The notes below the pieces were generated by a model, which was not told the origin of the DNA, searched no databases, and was given only the letters and a program-made list of their open reading frames with translations. The position numbers and the translations under genes were made by a program. From Levilactobacillus brevis (GTDB lineage: Bacteria > Bacillota > Bacilli > Lactobacillales > Lactobacillaceae), in contig CP079699.1 in the NCBI GenBank assembly GCA_021383565.1, forward strand, positions 496,001-560,000: a DNA stretch of 64,000 nucleotides, read 5' to 3'. Below are positions 33,902 through 43,553 of the stretch, in pieces (within the stretch, counting starts at the first letter, position 1; every line of letters starts with the position of its first letter).

Positions 33902-35092
33902 ATGGGAAAATCATTAGCAATTAACGCCGGAAGTTCTACGTTAAAGTTCAAGTTATTCCAAATGCCAGAAGAAAAGGTTATCGCTGAAGGCGCCATTGAC
34001 CGGATTGGTCTGGGCAACTCTTTAGTCGAAATCAAGTATGGCGATGGCGAAAAGTACAAGACGCATGAAGATGTGAACGATCACAAGGAAGCCATCCAAT
34101 TAATGTTGGACCAATTGACTGAATTGAAGATCATCACGGACTTCAACGAAATTACGGGGATTGGTCACCGGGTCGTTGCCGGTGGTGAAGAGTTCAAGGA
34201 CTCCGCCGTGATTGATGACGATGTTTTACAAAAGATCAAGGACTTGGCCGAATATGCACCATTGCACAACCCGGCCGCAGCTATGGGGATCGAAGCCTTC
34301 AAGAAGATCTTGCCTAACGTCTTGAGTGTGGCGGTCTTCGATACGTCCTTCCACACGACCATGCCAGAAGTCAACTACATGTATGCGATCCCTTACGAAT
34401 ACTACGAAAAGTATGGGGCCCGGAAGTATGGAGCCCACGGGACTAGTCACCGTTACGTTGCGCATCGGGCCGCTGCCATGTTAGGCAAACCCTTGGAAGA
34501 CTTGAAGCTGATCACGCTCCATATTGGTGCCGGTGGGTCGATCACCGCTATCAAGGACGGTAAGTCATACGATACGTCTATGGGCTTCACGCCACTGGCC
34601 GGGATCGAAATGGCGACCCGTTCTGGGGATATTGATGCGTCCTTAGTAGCTTACTTGATGGAAAAGCTAAACATCGACAAGCCAAGCGACATGATCAACA
34701 TCTTGAACAAGAAGTCTGGTCTGGTCGGTGTTTCCGGGGTCTCCGCAGATATGCGTGAACTGGAAGCCGTTCAAGACAAGAACCACCGTGCCAAGTTGGC
34801 TCGGGACATGTTCATTAACCGGATTGTTCGTTACGTTGGGGCCTACCTGGCTGAATTGGGCGGTGCGGATGCGATTGTCTTCACGGCCGGTGTTGGTGAA
34901 AATGACATCATGATCCGTCAAGAAGTTGCCGACAAGTTGAACTACTTCGGCATCGCCGTTGACCCAGAAAAGAACGATATTCGTGGGGTTGAACGCGACT
35001 TAAGTGCCGCCGGTTCTAAGATCAAGACGCTCTTGATTCCAACCGACGAAGAGTTAATGATTGTTCGGGATATCGAACGGTTACGTAAATAA
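33902..35092 (+). CDS. ackA: Acetate kinase
   Basis: 396 residues, normal length. ASKHA fold with SLAINAGSSTLKFKLFQMPE at the N-terminus, TGIGHRVVAGGE, VFDTSFHTTMP, HGTSHRYVAHRAA and TAGVGEND. It converts acetyl phosphate and ADP to acetate and ATP, the energy-yielding end of the phosphoketolase pathway. It starts at ATG 33902 with AAAGGAG upstream, 16 bases after the methyltransferase. Confidence 0.97.
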   Translation: MGKSLAINAGSSTLKFKLFQMPEEKVIAEGAIDRIGLGNSLVEIKYGDGEKYKTHEDVNDHKEAIQLMLDQLTELKIITDFNEITGIGHRVVAGGEEFKDSAVIDDDVLQKIKDLAEYAPLHNPAAAMGIEAFKKILPNVLSVAVFDTSFHTTMPEVNYMYAIPYEYYEKYGARKYGAHGTSHRYVAHRAAAMLGKPLEDLKLITLHIGAGGSITAIKDGKSYDTSMGFTPLAGIEMATRSGDIDASLVAYLMEKLNIDKPSDMINILNKKSGLVGVSGVSADMRELEAVQDKNHRAKLARDMFINRIVRYVGAYLAELGGADAIVFTAGVGENDIMIRQEVADKLNYFGIAVDPEKNDIRGVERDLSAAGSKIKTLLIPTDEELMIVRDIERLRK

Positions 35093-35101
35093 ATGCTCAG
35101 G

Positions 35102-35134
35102 AAGCATCCCTTCACTTGTTGGAGGGATGCTTTA
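35102..35134 (+). terminator. ackA terminator
   Basis: 10-bp stem AAGCATCCCT / AGGGATGCTT (35102-35111, 35123-35132) followed by TATT; only a weak T-run. Confidence 0.7.
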
Positions 35135-35210
35135 TTCATCCTAAGGTGAATAATTATCACGTAAATGGTTTTAAGTTGAGAGATACTCTTTTATGCCGGG
35201 CTTTCACGCT

Positions 35211-35270
35211 GTTTAGTTAGTCAAACTAACCAGCGCTGGTACTGGCATCGTCCATTAAGATGTGTATAAT
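35211..35270 (+). promoter_or_regulatory. Promoter region of the amino acid permease
   Basis: -10 TATAAT (35265-35270) with a weak -35 CTGGCA 17 bp upstream. Just before it lie the dyad GTTAG-5-CTAAC (35216-35230) and the palindrome CCAGCGCTGG (35230-35239), possible operator sequences. Confidence 0.45.
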
Positions 35271-35295
35271 ATATTTCAACAAAGGGGCGATTAAG

Positions 35296-36696
35296 ATGAA
35301 AGAAAGTCAATCGAATAACAACCAGGAATTTTCGCGGGGATTGCAGAGCCGCCACGTCCAACTGATTGCTCTTGGGGGAACAATCGGGACTGGCCTCTTC
35401 TTAGGTGCCGGTCAATCCATTCATCTTGCCGGGCCATCCATTATCTTGGCCTACTTGGTGACCGGAATCATGTGCTTCCTGCTGATGCGTGCGCTCGGGG
35501 AACTCTTACTGTCTGACCTCGGCGTCCACTCTTACATTGATTTTATTAAGCGATACTTGGGTGAAAATATGAGCTTCGTGGCCGGCTGGACCTACTGGAT
35601 CTGCTGGATCACCATCGCCATGGCCGAGGTCACGGCGGCCGGGCAATACATGCAGTTCTGGTTCCCACATTTACCGGCGTGGGTCACGGCCTTGACGCTA
35701 TTAGCTATCTTATTAGCCTTGAACTCCGTCACGGTCAGCGCCTTTGGCGAAACGGAATTTTGGTTTGCCATCATTAAGATTGTCGCAATTGTGGCGCTGA
35801 TTCTAGCCGGCGCTTACATGGTGGCCGTTCACTTTCCAACGCCGGCCGGTCATGCCAGCGTGACGAACCTGGCCAGCGGTGGATTCTTCGCCAACGGGGC
35901 CAAGGGCTTCTTCCTGTCCTTCCAGATGGTACTCTTTAGTTTCGTCGGGATTGAAATGGTGGGGATGACCGCTTCCGAGACGGCCAATCCCAAGAAGGTC
36001 TTGCCTAAGGCGATTAACGAGATTCCTATTCGGATTATTCTCTTCTACCTGGGCTCGTTGTTAGCCTTGATGTGCATCTACCCGTGGCAAGTCGTGTCAC
36101 CAACCAGCAGTCCTTTCGTTCAGGTCTTCAAGAACGTTGGAATTCAGTCGGCGGCGGCCGTGATTAACTTCGTGGTCTTGACAGCGGCGGCTTCGGCCTG
36201 CAACAGTTCGCTGTTTACGACCGGGCGGATGCTCTTTTCCCTGACGTATGGGGGTGAGGGGCGGTTCGCCAAGCACATGGGCACCTTGTCACGGGCTCAG
36301 GTGCCGACGCGGGCGTTGCGGTTCTCCACGGTAATTATCGCCGTGTCGGTCTTTCTGAACTTCATCATTCCGGGCCACGTCTTCGCCTTTGTCTCCAGTA
36401 TCGCCACGACCTGCTTCCTCTTCATCTGGAGTGCCATCGTGGTGGCGCATATCAAGTACAAGCGGCAGCAGACGGCCTTGGAACGCCAGAACGGTGAATT
36501 TAAGATGCCATTCTTCCCACTGAGTGACTACTTCATTCTGGCTTTTCTCGGCATGGTCGCCATCGTTTTACTCTTCCGGGTGGACACACTGATCGCGTTA
36601 ATTGGGTCGGTCATTTGGCTAGTTGGCCTGAGTCTGGGTAAGCGACTCCGCGATCGTCAGACGGCGCGGGTGATGGATTCGGATTCAGATAAATAG
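35296..36696 (+). CDS. Amino acid permease (APC superfamily, AAT family)
   Basis: 466 residues from ATG 35296 (AAAGGGG upstream); the frame opens earlier at 35260 over the promoter. About 12 TM helices. The N-terminus QSRHVQLIALGGTIGTGLFL and the GELLLSDLGVHSY segment are typical of the AAT (GabP/ProY/LysP-like) family. It imports an amino acid by proton symport; the substrate cannot be assigned. It is monocistronic with a terminator. Confidence 0.9.
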   Translation: MKESQSNNNQEFSRGLQSRHVQLIALGGTIGTGLFLGAGQSIHLAGPSIILAYLVTGIMCFLLMRALGELLLSDLGVHSYIDFIKRYLGENMSFVAGWTYWICWITIAMAEVTAAGQYMQFWFPHLPAWVTALTLLAILLALNSVTVSAFGETEFWFAIIKIVAIVALILAGAYMVAVHFPTPAGHASVTNLASGGFFANGAKGFFLSFQMVLFSFVGIEMVGMTASETANPKKVLPKAINEIPIRIILFYLGSLLALMCIYPWQVVSPTSSPFVQVFKNVGIQSAAAVINFVVLTAAASACNSSLFTTGRMLFSLTYGGEGRFAKHMGTLSRAQVPTRALRFSTVIIAVSVFLNFIIPGHVFAFVSSIATTCFLFIWSAIVVAHIKYKRQQTALERQNGEFKMPFFPLSDYFILAFLGMVAIVLLFRVDTLIALIGSVIWLVGLSLGKRLRDRQTARVMDSDSDK

Positions 36697-36704
36697 AAGT
36701 TTTG

Positions 36705-36738
36705 AGAGGCTGTGGCAGCGATTGTCACGGCCTCTTTT
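36705..36738 (+). terminator. Permease terminator
   Basis: AGAGGCTGTG (36705-36714) pairs with CACGGCCTCT (36726-36735) with one mismatch, followed by TTTT. Confidence 0.75.
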
Positions 36739-36867
36739 GTCCGACTTTTTCGTGAGAACCGAACCAGCGAAAATAGCTGTGAAGTGCTAGGATGGAAGTA
36801 GTTGTTATTTGCGGCGTTCGTGACCAGTTAATGCGGTCGCGGATAAAAAATCAAATGGGGTGTTGAG

Positions 36868-37716
36868 ATGCAACAAATTAAAATTGCGGGGCGGACGGTC
36901 CCGGCGATCGGAATTGGGACGTGGCACATGGGTGATCGGCCCGCACAGCGCGAGACCGAGATTGCGGCGATCCAAGCCGGGATTGCCGCCGGTGCCCGCG
37001 TGATTGATACGGCCGAGATGTATGGTTCTGGCCGAGCGGAAACATTGGTTGGGGAGGCCCTACAACCCTATCAACGTCAGGATCTCTTTTTGATTTCCAA
37101 GGTGCTACCGGAGAACGCGTCTCGGCAACGTATGGAGGCGAGTCTGGACGCTAGTCTCCAACGGCTACGGACCGATTACCTCGACCTATACCTCTATCAT
37201 TGGCGGGGGAGTGTGCCCTTAGCCGAGACGGTGGCCGAACTCCAACGCCTGCAACAGACCGGTAAGATTCGGGCATGGGGTGTATCCAACTTTGATATCG
37301 CCGATCTAAAGGAGCTGTGGCAGTTACCCGGTGGTGATCAGGCGGCGGCCAACGAGGACCTCTATCATCTTGGCAGTCGGGGATTGGACTACGCGGTGCT
37401 GCCGTGGCAACGGGAGCATCAGTTACCTCTGATTGCCTACTCACCGATTGCTCAGGGGGATTCCTGGGGGCAGCAACTCACGACCAACGCCACGGTCAAG
37501 GATATCGCGGTAACCCATCAGGCCAGTGTCTATCAAGTTCTGCTAGCTTGGGTCATTCGGCAACCCCAAGTGCTGGCCATTCCGCAGACGAGTTCGGTGG
37601 CCCACATGGAACAGAACTTAGCCGCTGGCGATTTGAAATTATCTCCGGCCGAGCTGGCCGCCCTAGATCGCCAATTTCCACGGCCGACTCACAAGGAACG
37701 TCTCGATATTATTTAG
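36868..37716 (+). CDS. Aldo/keto reductase
   Basis: 282-residue NAD(P)H-dependent oxidoreductase with a TIM barrel. The catalytic tetrad is visible as Asp47 and Tyr52 (DTAEMYG), Lys78 (ISKVLP) and His111 (LYHWRG). WGVSNFD and IPQTSS bind the cofactor. It starts at ATG 36868 with GGGGTG upstream. The metallophosphoesterase gene follows 18 bases after the stop, so the two are probably cotranscribed. Confidence 0.92.
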   Translation: MQQIKIAGRTVPAIGIGTWHMGDRPAQRETEIAAIQAGIAAGARVIDTAEMYGSGRAETLVGEALQPYQRQDLFLISKVLPENASRQRMEASLDASLQRLRTDYLDLYLYHWRGSVPLAETVAELQRLQQTGKIRAWGVSNFDIADLKELWQLPGGDQAAANEDLYHLGSRGLDYAVLPWQREHQLPLIAYSPIAQGDSWGQQLTTNATVKDIAVTHQASVYQVLLAWVIRQPQVLAIPQTSSVAHMEQNLAAGDLKLSPAELAALDRQFPRPTHKERLDII

Positions 37717-37734
37717 CCATAAAGGAGTAACGCT

Positions 37735-38343
37735 ATGCAATATTTCACGTCAGATACGCATTTCTTCCATAAAGATTTACTGGGGATGAATGACTTCGCG
37801 CCACGGCCATTTGCCAATGTTGAAGAGATGAATCAGACCATCATCGATAACTGGAATGCACGGGTGGCCCCGACGGATACCGTCTATCACCTGGGCGACA
37901 TTGCCCTGTACTTCACGCGGCCGGCCGTGAAGTCCGATGAGGCTGTGGCCGCTGTGCTCTCACAGTTAAATGGCCATCTGGAACTCATTAAGGGCAATCA
38001 CGATAGCCGCGCACTCTTCAAGTATTTGGCGGCCCACAATCCGGTGGATCACGGTCAGGAGAAGTATACCTTTCACGACGTTGGCGCGTTGATTAAGTAC
38101 GACCACCGGCAGTACTACATGACCCACTATCCCATGATGCTGGGTATTGTGAAACAGATTATTAATCTCCACGGGCACATTCACCACTACGCCGTGCCGG
38201 TCAAGGAGAATATTAACGTGGGTGTGGACACGCCGGAGACCCGTTATCTCAAGGAGCCGGTTCCGTTCGGTACGCCATTTTCGACCAGTGAAATCGAAGA
38301 GATGGTCGCAGGCAAGGCCAAAGAGTTCCGCGATAAGCAGTAG
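37735..38343 (+). CDS. Metallophosphoesterase family protein
   Basis: 202 residues. Motifs in order are TSDTHFFH, HLGDIAL, IKGNHDS, MTHYPMML and NLHGHIHHY, the complete calcineurin-like set. The substrate is unknown. It starts at ATG 37735 with AAAGGAG upstream. Confidence 0.9.
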   Translation: MQYFTSDTHFFHKDLLGMNDFAPRPFANVEEMNQTIIDNWNARVAPTDTVYHLGDIALYFTRPAVKSDEAVAAVLSQLNGHLELIKGNHDSRALFKYLAAHNPVDHGQEKYTFHDVGALIKYDHRQYYMTHYPMMLGIVKQIINLHGHIHHYAVPVKENINVGVDTPETRYLKEPVPFGTPFSTSEIEEMVAGKAKEFRDKQ

Positions 38344-38473
38344 TGTTTGACTGAATGTGGGAAATGGCGGCTGTTCGTCGCGTCGGGAATTCGCAGAAGC
38401 GTCTGTATCGTGCTTGACCGGGAGCCCTTGATGCCGTAGGATTAAACACAGTGTTAAGAGGAGTTAAGAGACT

Positions 38474-39862
38474 ATGGAACAGTTGACCATTCTGCATACC
38501 AATGACCTGCATTCACACTTTGAGAATTGGCCGCGTATTCGGCGGTATCTGGCCGCCGCTAAGGCAAGTGCCCAGGCTGCCGGACATACCGTGTATACCT
38601 TTGATCTCGGGGACAACATGGATCGTGTCCACCCAGTGACGGAGGCCACGAACGGTCAGAAAAACGTGGAATTGATGAATCAGATTGGCTATGACGCGGT
38701 GACCATTGGGAATAACGAGGGCCTGAGTTACATGCGGGCCCAGTTGGATCACCTCTACGACTACGCCAATTTCCCGGTGGTGTTGGGGAACCTGTTAACG
38801 GCAGATACCCATGAGCAGCCGAAATGGGCGGTCGATCACCGGATGCTCACGACTAAGGCTGGCACCCGCGTTCTGGTCTTAGGGTTGACGGCCCCGTACC
38901 AGCTCACGTATCCGTTGGCGGGATGGTTGCCCATCGGTGTCGATCAGGCGTTGAAGAGCTTATTGAAGACTTATGCTGAAGACTTCGATGTCTGTGTGCT
39001 GCTTTCCCATCTAGGGGTGGACGTCGACCGGCAGATTGCCAAGCGCTATCCACAAGTCAACGTGATTATTGGGAGCCACACGCACCATTTGTTTGTTAAC
39101 GGGGAACAGGATAATCACAGCCTGCTAGCCGCCGCTGGTAAATTCGGGCGGTACGTGGGTAAAATTGAGGTTAGTGTGGACGGACAACACCACGTAAAGG
39201 CCGCTACGGCTAGTGTCGTGGAGACGGCCACGCTACCCGAAGAACCCGGGGATGCCGCTGAAATTCAGGGGCTTCACGACCTGGGGACGGATATTTTGTC
39301 CGAACAGCGCGTGGCTGATTTACCCGTGTCCATGGAGGCCGATCTGACCGGCCAACCAAGGCTGGTCCGTGAGGGGCTTCACGCCATCGCGGAGTATGCC
39401 GGTACCCAGGCGGCAATTTTAAACGCTGGGCTATTCTTGGAGGACTTACCCCGTGGGGTGGTCAATCAGAATCAGCTTCATGAAATCTTGCCGCACAACA
39501 TGCACGTGATGACGGTGACGTTGCGTGGCTATGATTTGTGGCGACTCATTCAAGAATTCGAATTGGCGCGATTGTTTCTGCGACATTTCCATCAAAAGGG
39601 TATGGGCTTTCGCGGCAAAATCTTCGGTGAGATCAATTACCTGGGGATTGCCTACGACCAGCGGACCCACGCGGTCACGTGGCGGGGCGAGCCGCTCTCA
39701 CCCAATCGGCAGTATAAGATTGCGGTGCTGGACCATTACCTGTTTATTCCGTTCTTCCCGACGATTTCGATCGTGGGCAAGAACCACATTTTATATCAGG
39801 ACCTATTACGGGAGGTGTTCGCCCAATATCTCGGTGAACATTATCCCTTAAACCAAGACTAG
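38474..39862 (+). CDS. 5'-nucleotidase/metallophosphatase (YunD-like)
   Basis: 462 residues. The N-terminal calcineurin-like domain has LHTNDLHSHFENW, DLGDNMDR, IGNNEG, LLSHLGVDVD and GSHTHH. The C-terminal 5_nucleotid_C domain begins about residue 280. There is no signal peptide, so it acts in the cytosol, unlike secreted UshA-type enzymes. It starts at ATG 38474 with AGAGGAG upstream. It begins a run with the YutD-, YutF- and TIGR01906-like genes, a conserved lactobacillus cluster. The 130 bp before it show only spacer. Confidence 0.9.
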   Translation: MEQLTILHTNDLHSHFENWPRIRRYLAAAKASAQAAGHTVYTFDLGDNMDRVHPVTEATNGQKNVELMNQIGYDAVTIGNNEGLSYMRAQLDHLYDYANFPVVLGNLLTADTHEQPKWAVDHRMLTTKAGTRVLVLGLTAPYQLTYPLAGWLPIGVDQALKSLLKTYAEDFDVCVLLSHLGVDVDRQIAKRYPQVNVIIGSHTHHLFVNGEQDNHSLLAAAGKFGRYVGKIEVSVDGQHHVKAATASVVETATLPEEPGDAAEIQGLHDLGTDILSEQRVADLPVSMEADLTGQPRLVREGLHAIAEYAGTQAAILNAGLFLEDLPRGVVNQNQLHEILPHNMHVMTVTLRGYDLWRLIQEFELARLFLRHFHQKGMGFRGKIFGEINYLGIAYDQRTHAVTWRGEPLSPNRQYKIAVLDHYLFIPFFPTISIVGKNHILYQDLLREVFAQYLGEHYPLNQD

Positions 39863-39876
39863 AGAGGATGACGACG

Positions 39877-40578
39877 GTGGATCGCAAAGATTTAGAGGCA
39901 CTGGTTGCCGAACAACGAGAGAGCCGTGAACCGGCGGCGGAGGTCGTTCGGGTGGATGAAACCCACCTGACCATCAACGGTCACCCCTATGAGGTGGTAG
40001 CTAACGAGCGCGATGGCTTTGACTTTACCGAGTTTTCCCGCCGATTTAGCACCATTTTAAGTAAATTTGACTACATTGTCGGGGATTGGGGCTTTGAACA
40101 ACTGCGGTTGAAGGGCTTTTACGCCGAAGACCGTGCTGGGGCCAAGCAGAACCAGATCGATGCGGTGCAGGACTACCTCTATGAATCCTGTAACTTTGGC
40201 TGTGCCTACTTTATCCTGCACAACTTGGACGTTAAGGCGGCTCCTAAGCCCCGGCGGAGTCGATCGCGGCGGCGTAACGGCAATAAGTCAACGCAGCAGA
40301 ATCAGACGACGAAGTCCCAGAACCAATCGCAGAATCAGCCGAAACACCAAAACACTGAAAAGACGGCCACCGCTGGTAGTAAGTCCGCTACGGGTAACGG
40401 TGGTCATCGGCGGCGATCACGGCATTCGCGTCACCGCAATAACAATACGGCACATCCATACAAAGAAGAACGCCGGACGACTACGCAACCTAAGCAGGAA
40501 GCGGGGAAGACCGTGACCGTGGCAACAGGTGGTCAAGGCCGGCGTCACTTTACGATTCGGCAGAAAAAAGAGAATTAG
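39877..40578 (+). CDS. YutD family protein (DUF1027) with basic C-terminal tail
   Basis: 233 residues from GTG 39877; the in-frame ATG at 39868 is directly against the ribosome site GAGAGG, so the GTG is better spaced. The YutD domain covers about residues 20-125 (GFDFTEFSRRFSTILSKFDY, GDWGFEQLRLKGFY). The remaining ~105 residues are low-complexity and rich in Arg, Lys, Gln, Asn and His (RRSRSRRRNGNKS), probably a disordered nucleic-acid-binding tail. Function is unknown. Confidence 0.85.
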   Translation: MDRKDLEALVAEQRESREPAAEVVRVDETHLTINGHPYEVVANERDGFDFTEFSRRFSTILSKFDYIVGDWGFEQLRLKGFYAEDRAGAKQNQIDAVQDYLYESCNFGCAYFILHNLDVKAAPKPRRSRSRRRNGNKSTQQNQTTKSQNQSQNQPKHQNTEKTATAGSKSATGNGGHRRRSRHSRHRNNNTAHPYKEERRTTTQPKQEAGKTVTVATGGQGRRHFTIRQKKEN

Positions 40579-40590
40579 GGAGAAGTTGCA

Positions 40591-41385
40591 ATGAAAAATT
40601 ATCAGGCCTATTTAATCGACTTGGACGGCACGGTTTATGCGGGTAGCAAGCGTTACCCGAAGGCCAAGGCCTTTGTGGAACGGATTCAGGCGGCCCACAT
40701 CCCCTTTAAATTTGTCACGAACAATACTACAAAGTTACCCGTGGATGTGGTCGCCAATTTAGCGGACAACCATGACATTCACGTTACCACGGATAACGTC
40801 TACACGGCGGGATTGGCGACGGCAGATTTCTTGGATCAGCGGGCGGGCAAGACCGGTAAGCGCACGGTGTACGTTGTGGGCGAGATCGGCTTGAATCAGG
40901 CGTTAGCGGCCAAGGGGTTCACGGTTGATGAAGACCATCCAGAATACGTCGTTGTAGGACTTGATAGCGATGTGACCTATGAAAAATTTGCCAAAGCCAT
41001 TTTGGCGATTCGTAGCGGGTCGACCTTTATTGGCACCAATTCGGATTCCAACATTCCTAAGGCCCGGGGGTTGATGCCGGGAGCCGGGGCACTGGTTGAC
41101 CTGGTCCGGTACGCGACGCAGACGGACCCGATCTTCGTGGGCAAGCCGGAACCGATTATTTTACAGAATTCCCTAGAAATGATGGGGATTGCGCCGGATC
41201 AGGCACTGATGGTTGGCGACAACTATCAGACGGATATCCTGGCTGGGATTCGAGCGGGCGTGGATACGTTGTTGACGTATACCGGCGTTTCGACGCCAGA
41301 GCAGGTCGCGCAGCAGTCGGTTCAACCGACGTATACGGTGCCGGACCTCGCCCATTGGGACATCGAGGTGGGGCCGATTGACTAG
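40591..41385 (+). CDS. HAD-superfamily hydrolase, NagD/YutF type (TIGR01457)
   Basis: 264 residues. Motif I is YLIDLDGTVYAG (Asp10, Asp12), motif II is FVTNNTT, the motif III Lys is in FVGKPEP and motif IV is MVGDNYQTDILAG. The NagD-like C2 cap lies between motifs II and III. Relatives dephosphorylate nucleoside monophosphates and sugar phosphates. It starts at ATG 40591 and its last 8 bases overlap the next gene. Confidence 0.92.
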   Translation: MKNYQAYLIDLDGTVYAGSKRYPKAKAFVERIQAAHIPFKFVTNNTTKLPVDVVANLADNHDIHVTTDNVYTAGLATADFLDQRAGKTGKRTVYVVGEIGLNQALAAKGFTVDEDHPEYVVVGLDSDVTYEKFAKAILAIRSGSTFIGTNSDSNIPKARGLMPGAGALVDLVRYATQTDPIFVGKPEPIILQNSLEMMGIAPDQALMVGDNYQTDILAGIRAGVDTLLTYTGVSTPEQVAQQSVQPTYTVPDLAHWDIEVGPID

Positions 41386-42019
41386 GTGGCAACGTGGCGT
41401 GGGATTAACCGCGCTCATTTTAGCTCTGCTGACGCTCAGTATCTTTTTGACCATCAACGCGGTGTGGCTGTATCGGTTGGATATTCACTGGCTGAACATC
41501 AGTCGGACGGTGCAGATGGCCCCCGGTAAGCTGATGCACAATTACTATCAAATGCTAGGTTATCTGGAATTACCTTGGGTGACCGACCTGAAGATGAGTG
41601 ACTTTCCCACGTCTTTTACGGGGATGATTCACTTCCACGATGTGAAGAACTTATTTTTACTGAATAATATCGTGCTGGTGGTTAGTCTCTACCCGGCGAT
41701 CTGGTATTTCCGACGGCTGAAACACTTGAAGGAACGTTGGCGGCTTATCCGGCCTATGCAGGTTGCCACGGTGGTTCCGCTGGTTTTGGCGGCCATAATG
41801 GCGGTGGATTTCAATGACTTCTTTATCGACTTTCATAAGCTATTATTTCGGAATAATGACTGGTTATTTGATCCGAGTCTGGACCCCATCATCACGGCGT
41901 TACCGGATACTTTTTTCCTGCACTGCTTCATCATGGCTTTCGTCCTATTTGAGGCAGGCCTAGTCTGGCTCTACTGGTTGGGGCGTCGGTCCTTTAAGCA
42001 CGCAGGGGAGACGGATTAA
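41378..42019 (+). CDS. TIGR01906 family integral membrane protein
   Basis: 213 residues starting at TTG 41378, with GAGGTGGGG upstream inside the HAD gene. Four TM helices lie at about residues 7-27, 95-112, 126-145 and 180-202. The loop contains MHNYYQMLGYLELPW and the conserved FHDVKNLF. Function is unknown; the association with the HAD and YutD genes is conserved. It is the last gene of the run. Confidence 0.85.
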   Translation: MTRWQRGVGLTALILALLTLSIFLTINAVWLYRLDIHWLNISRTVQMAPGKLMHNYYQMLGYLELPWVTDLKMSDFPTSFTGMIHFHDVKNLFLLNNIVLVVSLYPAIWYFRRLKHLKERWRLIRPMQVATVVPLVLAAIMAVDFNDFFIDFHKLLFRNNDWLFDPSLDPIITALPDTFFLHCFIMAFVLFEAGLVWLYWLGRRSFKHAGETD

Positions 42020-42032
42020 ATTGAATAAATTG

Positions 42033-42076
42033 AAAAATCGCAACCGACAAGGAGAACCTTGGGGTTGTGATTTTTT
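42033..42076 (+). terminator. Terminator of the YunD-YutD-YutF-like run
   Basis: AAAAATC-CAACC (42033-42045) pairs with GGTTG-GATTTTT (42063-42075), with an inner AAGG/CCTT. Confidence 0.75.
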
Positions 42077-42097
42077 GATGGGCATGATGCCTAAGAA

Positions 42098-42131
42098 AAA
42101 ATGGTACCGACAGTGATGTCGGTACCATTTT
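42098..42131. terminator. Bidirectional terminator before dedA
   Basis: 15-bp perfect stem AAAATGGTACCGACA / TGTCGGTACCATTTT with a 4-base loop, lying between convergent genes. Confidence 0.85.
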
Positions 42132-42141
42132 ATGGATAAAG

Positions 42142-42813
42142 CTAATCGTCTTCCGGAATCCGGCGCGGTGCTGGATGGGAAGGGCGGCGTCCGCGTAACC
42201 AACCAACGATGGCTGGGATCAGGGAAATCACGATGATGCCCAGAACCACTGCTGAAAAGTGTTCCTTAACGAACGGAATGTTACCGAAGAAGTAGCCGCC
42301 ACCACAGCAGATGAAGACCCACGTCATGGCCGCACTCACGTTATATTTGAGAAAGCGACGGTAGGGGAACTGCGAACCGGCCGCAGTAAACGGCACGAAC
42401 GTCCGAATGATCGGCATGAACCGACCTAAGAAGATGGCTAATGGTCCGTGCTTCTTGAAGAACTGTTCAGATTGGGCGAGTTTGTCCTTGTTGATCAGCT
42501 TGCCAAACCATGAATGGTTGGACAGTGCCGCACCAGCACGACCGCCAAGATAGAAGTTGAGCGAATCACCAGCGAGGGCCGCCAGTAAGAAGATGGCGAC
42601 GAACAGCCAAATATTCAGGCCGTACGCTGGATTAGCGGCCAGGGCCGCCGCGGCGAAGAGCAGTGAATCCCCTGGTAAGAAGGGCAGGATCACGGCACCA
42701 GTTTCCACAAAGATGATGGCAAACAAAATGAGGTAGGTGGACCCACCAAAGGTATTGACGATATTTACCAAGTGATCGTCGATGTGGAGAACGAAATCAA
42801 TTAAATAGGCCAT
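42142..42813 (-). CDS. DedA family membrane protein
   Basis: 223 residues of the DedA/SNARE-associated superfamily; members in this fold include undecaprenyl-phosphate and phospholipid flippases. Visible hallmarks are ETGAVILPFLPGDSLLFAA, GDSLNFYLGG and FLGRFMPIIRTFVPFTAA (the FxGR-x-PxxR motif). The C-terminus is polar. It starts at ATG 42813 with AGGAG upstream. Confidence 0.92.
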   Translation of the reverse strand: MAYLIDFVLHIDDHLVNIVNTFGGSTYLILFAIIFVETGAVILPFLPGDSLLFAAAALAANPAYGLNIWLFVAIFLLAALAGDSLNFYLGGRAGAALSNHSWFGKLINKDKLAQSEQFFKKHGPLAIFLGRFMPIIRTFVPFTAAGSQFPYRRFLKYNVSAAMTWVFICCGGGYFFGNIPFVKEHFSAVVLGIIVISLIPAIVGWLRGRRPSHPAPRRIPEDD

Positions 42814-42911
42814 TTAGGTGCTCCTTAGTTGTTATTTGATAATACCCACATTGTAGAAGTTTTTCATCTCAATGTCAGCAGGTCCAGCGAAGCTTAACGA
42901 AATTGTGATAA

Positions 42912-43421
42912 TTATTTGAACGGCGTATCTTGTTCGTTGGCATCGTCATGAGCCAGTCGGGCGGCGCCGGCAGCGGCAATTGCGCCGACCAGATCGTCCA
43001 AGAAGGTGTGTATAATCCCCGGTTCGTGGGCGTTTAGCTTGGCCAGAATTCCTGGCTTGGTTCGGTCAATGTAGCCATAGTTGGTAAAGCCAATGGAGCC
43101 GTAAAGGTCGACGATGGAGAGTGCCATGGTCTCGTCGACACCATAGAGACCTTCGTCACGTTCGACAATTGTTTGTAGGGGTTCCATGAGGGCGTGGTGT
43201 TCGGCGGCGATGTCCAACTGAATGCCCGTGATCACGGCGTTTTGGACTTCACGCTTGTTCAACACAGTTTGGACGCTATGCAGGGCAATCTCTGGGGTTA
43301 AGTCCTTAATGAAGTCTTTTTGGAGATAAACGACCAGGTCGGCGATGTCGGTCAGTTCGACCCCACGTTCGTGAAGAAGGTCAATTGTCCGCTGACCGTA
43401 AGCAGTAGATGGTTTAATCAT
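42912..43421 (-). CDS. pgpA: Phosphatidylglycerophosphatase A family protein (YutG-like)
   Basis: 169 residues of the PgpA family in its Gram-positive soluble form: DLVVYLQKDF, VDETMALSIVDLYGSIGFTN and FLDDLVGAIAAAGAARL. E. coli PgpA is membrane-bound, but this form lacks clear TM helices. Its activity on phosphatidylglycerophosphate is assumed from family membership. It starts at ATG 43421 with GGGAG upstream and is divergent from ppiB. Confidence 0.82.
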   Translation of the reverse strand: MIKPSTAYGQRTIDLLHERGVELTDIADLVVYLQKDFIKDLTPEIALHSVQTVLNKREVQNAVITGIQLDIAAEHHALMEPLQTIVERDEGLYGVDETMALSIVDLYGSIGFTNYGYIDRTKPGILAKLNAHEPGIIHTFLDDLVGAIAAAGAARLAHDDANEQDTPFK

Positions 43422-43483
43422 AGTAGATGTAACTCCCTTTCTCTATTTAATGAGGTAGGTCTAGTATACACCAGTGACTTCAG

Positions 43484-43512
43484 TTGCATTTTTCCCCTTT
43501 GGCGGTGATAAT
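43484..43512 (+). promoter_or_regulatory. ppiB promoter
   Basis: -35 TTGCAT (43484-43489), a 17-bp spacer and -10 GATAAT (43507-43512). Confidence 0.6.
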
Positions 43513-43553
43513 AGACAATTAGATAATGTTTTGAAAGAATATGGAGGATAATT